Below, piece after piece: positions 24,000 to 28,831 of a stretch of 28,831 nt of DNA. The notes under the pieces are model-generated. The model saw only the letters and a list, made by a program, of their open reading frames with translations, did not search any database and was not told the DNA's origin. Each line of letters begins with the position of its first letter. The stretch's first letter is position 1. The position numbers and the translations under genes were made by a program. The DNA is from Bacillota bacterium (GTDB lineage Bacteria; Bacillota; Clostridia; Lachnospirales; Lachnospiraceae): positions 1-28,831 of the forward strand of contig JAEZJW010000094.1 in the NCBI GenBank assembly GCA_023415595.1. Reading direction: 5' to 3'.

Positions 24000-25703
24000 C
24001 TATCCCCCGGACCTGAGCACATTGAATACATTGTAGATATCAATTGCACCATAGCCCCAATCCCGATTCGGATATTGAAGTCTGGGACTCTGCTTGGCTC
24101 CGCGGATCATAAATTTCTTTACCTCTACGGTATCAATCCCGGTATAATTTCCTCTCACAATTCCCCATTCTAAAAACATAGCTGTTATCCCTGCAGTGTG
24201 GGCAGCTGCTGCTCCGGTCCCAGTCATTTCCGTAAATCCATGCTCCAGTGTAGGTGCTAAGATATTCACTCCCGGCGCTGCCAGCTCGGGCTTTATTTCG
24301 TTAATACGTGTATACCCTTTACTGGCATTTTGATAGAGGGTTGAGGTGGTGGGATTATAGGCGGTCACCGTAATCGGAGTCAATGCATTTCCCGGTGAGG
24401 TTATCGTAGTGTAGGGATTGGATTGAATGAAATAGGTATCCTGTGAGATAAAATCGCCCATCGGAAGCCAGATATGAAAGCTGCCGGGCAGATCCCCCCT
24501 ACCATAAACCTGGAAGGTCCATACTCCTGCCGAAGGCTGGCGGAAGCGCATAAGAATCAGCTCATCTCCTATCTGGGATTCTATCATATTATAATCCAAC
24601 TGGATCACAGTAGGATCAAATATAAATGAAATCTCGCGGCTGACCCTTAGCCCTTCAGCAATTCTTGGGATGTATTCTCCTGAAGGGGAGGTGATATCAA
24701 TGGAGTAAGTGTTTGGTGCAGCTCCCCACAGCTCCATAGTGAAGCCTCCCTCATTCTCAGCCACATTAAGCTCTACCGTATTATAGCCGATATCCTGATT
24801 GATTACCCCGTAGTAATGCCTTCTCATATTCCCCTCGTTACCCGCAGAAACATTTATAGTTATCCCCGGAAAATCCGCGCCGACTGTTATAACTGAACTT
24901 AAAACACCTCTTCCGTCATGGGAGCCCTGGGAGGAGCCTAAACCGATGCAGATGGACAATGGTCTTTGCAGTCTGCGGGCAACGGAGATGAGATACTGTA
25001 CACCCCAGACGATATCATTCTCCTGATAAGCAGGTACATCCGGAGGAATCGCAAAGATATCTCTTACAGAAGGCTTAGCCTGTTTCAGCTTGACAACGAT
25101 CAGATCGGAATCAGGCACAACTCCGCTGAAATTGTCATCCGGTAACTCTGCTCCGGCAGCTATTCCGGCCAGCATCGTCCCATGACCGATTTCATCCCTG
25201 CTGGGCACTGTCTCGAAGGGATTCTCACTTGCTAAGGCTTGATCGATCTGCTCCCGGCTATACACAGTACCGAAGTATATATCTTCCGGATATTGGTCCT
25301 CACTGTCTATCGTCTGATCCCATAATTCAATGATTTTGCTTGTACCATCCCCATGGAGAAATACCGGATTCGTATAATCTATCCCCGTATCGATGATGCC
25401 AACCAATACTCCGCTGCCCCGCAGGCTAAGGGATGGTGCCTGACGGACTCTTAATACACCCGATACCTCCAGACTCCTTTCGCTTTCCAAACCGAAGCAT
25501 CTTGGTATGGAGGAATAGCCGATCTCCGCAATGCGCATTCTATTTATCTCAGCCACGGGTACATATTCAACAGCATACCGCTCGTTCATGACTTGAATAG
25601 AATTCTCCCTGTGTTGTTCAAGAACCGCCTCTCTGCCATTCCACTGCACGAATCTGTCCACGTATTCATTGCTGGTAATTTTATATCTCTCTTCCGGAGT
25701 CAT
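24000..25703 (-). CDS. Csp-like subtilase lacking the catalytic serine (pseudoprotease)
   Basis: 567 residues, S8 subtilisin family of the Csp type: an N-terminal prodomain-like part (1-90), a subtilase core split by a long beta-rich insertion (about 300-450, jellyroll-like), and no export signal. Asp105 (IIDTGIDY) and His174 (GHGTMLAG) of the triad and the oxyanion Asn (AGNEGN) are present. At the serine position the codon is GGA: the motif reads G-T-Gly497-A-A-A-A-H502 where an active enzyme has GTSxxxxH. The frame is intact throughout, so the loss is not decay by frameshift. In C. difficile, CspA and CspC are comparable inactive subtilases that act in bile-salt/co-germinant signalling. A role in germination here is inference. 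Ribosome-binding site GGAAGGGG. It follows the active paralogue by 83 nt without a clear terminator, so an operon is likely. Confidence 0.9.
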   Translation of the reverse strand: MTPEERYKITSNEYVDRFVQWNGREAVLEQHRENSIQVMNERYAVEYVPVAEINRMRIAEIGYSSIPRCFGLESERSLEVSGVLRVRQAPSLSLRGSGVLVGIIDTGIDYTNPVFLHGDGTSKIIELWDQTIDSEDQYPEDIYFGTVYSREQIDQALASENPFETVPSRDEIGHGTMLAGIAAGAELPDDNFSGVVPDSDLIVVKLKQAKPSVRDIFAIPPDVPAYQENDIVWGVQYLISVARRLQRPLSICIGLGSSQGSHDGRGVLSSVITVGADFPGITINVSAGNEGNMRRHYYGVINQDIGYNTVELNVAENEGGFTMELWGAAPNTYSIDITSPSGEYIPRIAEGLRVSREISFIFDPTVIQLDYNMIESQIGDELILMRFRQPSAGVWTFQVYGRGDLPGSFHIWLPMGDFISQDTYFIQSNPYTTITSPGNALTPITVTAYNPTTSTLYQNASKGYTRINEIKPELAAPGVNILAPTLEHGFTEMTGTGAAAAHTAGITAMFLEWGIVRGNYTGIDTVEVKKFMIRGAKQSPRLQYPNRDWGYGAIDIYNVFNVLRSGG

Positions 25704-25786
25704 ATTCTTCCCCTTCCATGATCGGCCGCATCATAATCGCTTCCGATCCCTATTTCTTATGATCCACCTGTTTTTACCCTATTCTG

Positions 25787-27514
25787 TTACGATTGTCCTG
25801 TTCGGATGACATCAAAGGTGTTAAAGATATCCAGAATTCCATAGCCCCAGTCGCGATTGGGATAGGTAAGCGCCTGATTTCTTCGCGCACCCCTAATTAA
25901 AAATACTCTCATTTCAACGGTACTCATCCTTGGATAATTCCCCCTGACCACTCCCCACTCCATCAGCATCGCGGCGATGCCTGCAGCATGAGCTGCGCTG
26001 ATACTGGTTCCGGTTGCTGCAGCGAAGCCCTGCTCCAGTGTTGGTCCGATGACATCAACTCCGGGAGCAGCCAGATCTGGCTTTATGACACCAATTCGCG
26101 TGTACCCTCTGCTGGCATTCAGATATAAGCTGTCATCCTGGACATTATATGCAGTTATCGTGATCGGTATCCTGGCATTTCCTATGGATAAGATGGTTGT
26201 ATATGGATCGGATCTGATAAAATAGGTATTAGCCGAAATAAAGCCGGTCATAGGCAGCCAGATATTAAAGCCTTGTGCTGCTCCGCCCCCACTCCTGCCA
26301 TAGACCCGAAAGCGCCAAATTCCGGGGGCCGGCTCGGTAAAGCGGATCAGAATCAGCTGATCACCGCTTTGAGACTCCACCATCTGGTAGTCCACCCGGA
26401 TAATGGTCCTCTCAAAGATGAAGGTAACCTCCCTGCTTTCGTCCAGGGATGCTCCTAACCTTGAGATATATTCGCCACTGGGTGAAAGAATGTCTATCGT
26501 ATAGGTATTTGGGGAATCCGACCAGATCTCCATTGAAAAGCCCGATTCATTCTCTCCAACATTCAGTTCTACGGTATCATAGCCGGTATTGGGATCCACC
26601 GTTCCAGAATAATGCCTTCTGGCATTACCCTCATTGCCGGCTGCCACTACAGACGCAACACCGATATTTCCTGACTGCAGTGACACATAGCCGCTCAGGC
26701 TGCCCCTTCCATCATGGGCACCCTGAGAGGTCCCTACAGCGATACAAATAACGAGGGGTCTATTTAGTCTGATTGCCGTATCAGTCAGGTAGTCAAACCC
26801 AAATATAATATCGTTCTCCTGAAAGCAGGTGGCTTCTTCCGGAATGCGGAAGAAGTTTTTCAGATGTGGTTTCGCCGGTTTTAGTTTAACAACAACAAGC
26901 TCAGCATCAGGGGCTACTCCATAGAACCCGCTCTCCGGTACCTCATTACCGGCTGCAATCCCAGCAATCAGGGTCCCATGTCCGTTCTCATCCCTGGTAG
27001 GAACGATTTCTAAAGGATTTTCATTCTGAAGAGCCAGGTTGATCTGTTCCCTGGTATATTCAGACCCGTACCCTCCCGGTTCGGGAGGCGTACCTGTGCG
27101 GTCTGTCTGATCCCATATCGCCGCTATTCTCGTAGTTCCATCAGCATACTGGAAAATCGGGTTCGTGTAATCTATTCCTGTATCTATAAATCCGATCAGA
27201 ACCCCCTGCCCCCTCAGGTTGAAACTGGGGATGTTCCTAATTCTTCCTACTCCCGAAGCTTCCAGGCTGGCCTGACTGATCAATCCGAACAGAGAAGGTA
27301 TGACAGCATACCCCAGAACACTGACAATATCTTCAGTAATCTGACTAACCGGAATATGAACTACTGCGAAGAAGAAATTTATGATACGGACTGTCGCATT
27401 CTCGAATTTCTCAAGAATAGACGGATCCCCACTGTAATTAATCAGAAGATCCGCATAATCATTGCTGAATATTTTTTCAACTTCTTCCGGAGCAGCACCC
27501 TCCTGATTCATCAT
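25787..27514 (-). CDS. Csp-like S8 subtilase with intact catalytic triad
   Basis: 575 residues, the same architecture as the neighbouring pseudoprotease: prodomain about 1-95, catalytic core, and an insertion of about 150 residues between the oxyanion region and the serine. The triad is complete: Asp111 (FIDTGIDY), His179 (GHGTLIAG) and Ser504 (GTSISAAHAAG), with the oxyanion Asn in AGNEGN. There is no signal peptide, as for Csp proteases, which mature the cortex hydrolase precursor pro-SleC in clostridial spores; no sleC is in this window. Lachnospiraceae carry other S8 proteins of this type with unknown roles. The start is ATG ATG with GGAGGG 5 nt upstream. A possible -10 TATAAT stands about 45 nt upstream of the start, without a good -35, so a sporulation sigma factor cannot be excluded. 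Confidence 0.93.
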   Translation of the reverse strand: MMNQEGAAPEEVEKIFSNDYADLLINYSGDPSILEKFENATVRIINFFFAVVHIPVSQITEDIVSVLGYAVIPSLFGLISQASLEASGVGRIRNIPSFNLRGQGVLIGFIDTGIDYTNPIFQYADGTTRIAAIWDQTDRTGTPPEPGGYGSEYTREQINLALQNENPLEIVPTRDENGHGTLIAGIAAGNEVPESGFYGVAPDAELVVVKLKPAKPHLKNFFRIPEEATCFQENDIIFGFDYLTDTAIRLNRPLVICIAVGTSQGAHDGRGSLSGYVSLQSGNIGVASVVAAGNEGNARRHYSGTVDPNTGYDTVELNVGENESGFSMEIWSDSPNTYTIDILSPSGEYISRLGASLDESREVTFIFERTIIRVDYQMVESQSGDQLILIRFTEPAPGIWRFRVYGRSGGGAAQGFNIWLPMTGFISANTYFIRSDPYTTILSIGNARIPITITAYNVQDDSLYLNASRGYTRIGVIKPDLAAPGVDVIGPTLEQGFAAATGTSISAAHAAGIAAMLMEWGVVRGNYPRMSTVEMRVFLIRGARRNQALTYPNRDWGYGILDIFNTFDVIRTGQS

Positions 27515-27634
27515 ATAATCCCTCCACTCTGATAAATTTCATTTCTGCCCTTTGAATCTATTATATTTATGGATTTCGAATTATATAATTGGAATCACAA
27601 ACAAGATGAATCAGCTAACCGTACATCTTGGCAT

Positions 27635-27717
27635 AAAAAAGACTGCAGCGTGCTATGAATACCCATAACGGACATTTCTTACCCTCCGTTATCGGTGTGC
27701 ATAGCAAACTGCAGCCC
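27635..27717 (-). terminator. Long-stem terminator of the infC-rpmI-rplT operon
   Basis: On the minus strand the stem runs through CTGCAG, GCTATG/CATAGC and ATAACGGA/TCCGTTAT with small internal loops, about 25 paired bases per side, and ends in a T-run of six. It lies 23 nt after the rplT stop. Confidence 0.9.
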
Positions 27718-27739
27718 GTATTAACTTATTGTTTTACAA

Positions 27740-28096
27740 TTATGCCAGCTTGGACTTCGCTACATCAGCGAGACTGGAGAAGCCTGCGGCATCATTGATT
27801 GCCATCTCGGACAGCATCTTTCTGTTGATATCAACCTGTGCCAGCTTAAGGCCGTGCATCAGCTTGCTGTAAGATAAGCCGTTCATTCTTGCAGCGGCAT
27901 TAATTCTTGTGATCCATAAGGATCTCATATCCCTCTTTCTCTGCTTTCTGCCTGCGAAAGAAGAGGTTAAAGCTCTCATTACTGACTGCTTTGCAACTCT
28001 ATATTGTTTTGATCTGGCGCCTCTGTAACCCTTCGCCAGCTTTAATACACGGTTATGTCTTTTCTTAGCGTTTAATCCGCCTTTTACTCTTGCCAT
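27740..28096 (-). CDS. rplT: 50S ribosomal protein L20
   Basis: 118 residues, full length. It binds 23S rRNA early in large-subunit assembly. Typical features: the N-terminal MARVKGGLNAKKRHNRVLKLAKGYRGARSK in basic, extended form, then the globular part with RKRDMRSLWITRINAAARMNGLSYS. AAGGAGG lies before the ATG. It is the last gene of infC-rpmI-rplT, 26 nt after rpmI. In B. subtilis L20 represses this operon through a leader upstream of infC; that leader would be outside the window. Confidence 0.98.
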   Translation of the reverse strand: MARVKGGLNAKKRHNRVLKLAKGYRGARSKQYRVAKQSVMRALTSSFAGRKQRKRDMRSLWITRINAAARMNGLSYSKLMHGLKLAQVDINRKMLSEMAINDAAGFSSLADVAKSKLA

Positions 28097-28122
28097 TTTC
28101 TATTCCTCCTTATCACCAATCC

Positions 28123-28320
28123 CTACAGATATGGTAAGATTTTCTTCATGTTCTTAATATTAGTTGCATCTGTCATAGCTGCTTTTCTGAGATTTCTCTT
28201 TCTTTTAGCGGATTTCTTCGTTAAGATATGGCTCTTGAAAGCCTTCATTCTCTTTAACTTTCCTGTTCCTGTTTTCTTGAAACGCTTCGCAGCTGCTCTG
28301 CTTGTTTTTAACTTAGGCAT
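28123..28320 (-). CDS. rpmI: 50S ribosomal protein L35
   Basis: 65 residues, full length. MPKLKTSRAAAKRFKKTGTGKLKR is the standard N-terminus, followed by a basic helical region with HILTKKSAKRKRNLRK. AAGGAGG stands 7 nt upstream of the ATG. It sits between infC (80 nt) and rplT (26 nt) in the conserved order. Confidence 0.98.
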   Translation of the reverse strand: MPKLKTSRAAAKRFKKTGTGKLKRMKAFKSHILTKKSAKRKRNLRKAAMTDATNIKNMKKILPYL

Positions 28321-28400
28321 GATATTTCCTCCTTAATAAATTAATACAGTCTTTTGGCTGCTTATACCAGCAGCTTCCGGATTGCTGTTTGTTTAGTATT

Positions 28401-28831
28401 TTAACGTTTTTCTGATAAGAACATAATCATACTTCTTCCTTCGAGCTTTGCCGGCTTATCTACGATCGCAATATCCTCGAGTTTAGCATAGAAATTATCC
28501 AGAATAACTCTTGAAGCTGATGTATGAGCCATCTCTCTGCCACGGAAACGTAATGCCACTTTAACCATATCCCCATTCGTTATAAACTTACGTGCCTGGT
28601 TAGCCTTCGTATTTAAATCGTTATCGTCAATGTTCGGAGATAAACGTATTTCTTTCACTTCGGTAACCTTTTGCTTCTTCTTGGCTTCCTTTTCTTTTCT
28701 AGCCAGTTCATATCTGTATTTTCCATAATCGATAATCTTACAAACCGGTGGCTTTGCTGTCGGGGCTATTTTGACCAAGTCAAGATTTGCTTCCTTAGCC
28801 ATTTTCATTGCATCCTTGGCAGATATAATTC
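28401..28831 (-). CDS. infC: Translation initiation factor IF-3, 5' end outside the window
   Basis: About 143 codons are visible up to the stop. The frame stays open to the window edge (residues IISAKDAMKMAKEANLDL before the conserved part), so the N-terminus is cut off and the internal ATG at 28808 is not the start. The visible part covers the end of the N-domain (LVKIAPTAKPPVCKIIDYGKYRYE), the Lys/Glu-rich linker helix and the full C-domain (KEIRLSPNIDDNDLNTK, VKVALRFRGREMAH, MIMFLSEKR). IF-3 binds the 30S subunit and enforces start-codon selection. It is the first gene of infC-rpmI-rplT. Confidence 0.97.
   Translation of the reverse strand, partial: IISAKDAMKMAKEANLDLVKIAPTAKPPVCKIIDYGKYRYELARKEKEAKKKQKVTEVKEIRLSPNIDDNDLNTKANQARKFITNGDMVKVALRFRGREMAHTSASRVILDNFYAKLEDIAIVDKPAKLEGRSMIMFLSEKR

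Noticed and set aside
28401..28808. IF-3 as a short 135-residue protein starting at the internal ATG
   Set aside because: Conserved IF-3 sequence continues upstream in frame to the window edge, so this Met is internal.

Overview
The window looks like chromosome from an anaerobic, spore-forming Clostridia species, most likely Lachnospiraceae or a close relative. The supporting signs are strong Shine-Dalgarno sites throughout, sigma-A-type promoters, a tRNA gene without an encoded CCA, the order infC-rpmI-rplT, an Agr/LytTR-type two-component pair, an iron-containing alcohol dehydrogenase, and two large Csp-type subtilases of the kind tied to spore germination in clostridia. The taxonomic placement is inferred from gene content only.

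Layout from left to right. (1) 1-1602: two translationally coupled flavoprotein genes on the minus strand, the complete one with an Isf-like cysteine motif, diverge from a TetR-family regulator. Three near-identical 18-bp repeats lie over and beside the two overlapping promoters. (2) 1622-5952: the sbcD-sbcC nuclease operon. (3) 6114-7200: a methyltransferase and a small unknown protein. (4) 7229-9576: a LytTR response regulator and GHKL histidine kinase operon. It is followed by a candidate 18-residue amphipathic peptide whose ribosome-binding site lies in a perfect hairpin stem, then a terminator inside a composite palindromic element. (5) 9734-12271: tRNA-Gln(CUG), an amidohydrolase, and a CDF metal exporter whose 3' end runs into a 29-bp tandem repeat. 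(6) 12272-15763: a membrane-anchored glycerophosphodiester phosphodiesterase, a butanol-type alcohol dehydrogenase, and a gene-free region rich in palindromes. (7) 15764-21316: envelope genes, namely a DUF4097-like lipoprotein with a YbjQ-family protein, a CPBP intramembrane protease, a D-Ala-D-Ala carboxypeptidase, and a LiaF-like/DUF4097 pair. (8) 21457-27514: an internally duplicated secreted beta-helix protein and two Csp-like subtilases. (9) 27635-28831: rplT, rpmI and a truncated infC.

The most interesting observation is the tandem pair of Csp-type subtilases. The upstream one (25787-27514) keeps Asp, His and Ser. The downstream one (24000-25703) keeps Asp and His but has Gly at the nucleophile position, so it is predicted to be a pseudoprotease. 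This resembles the active/inactive division of labour among the C. difficile germination Csp proteins. Second is the 18-residue peptide ORF behind the AgrC/AgrA-like pair, which has a delta-lysin-like core (DLIKWI) and a sequestered SD. Third is the triple operator in the divergent flavoprotein/tetR promoter.

The window has no CRISPR array, no transposase, no recognisable prophage and no rRNA.
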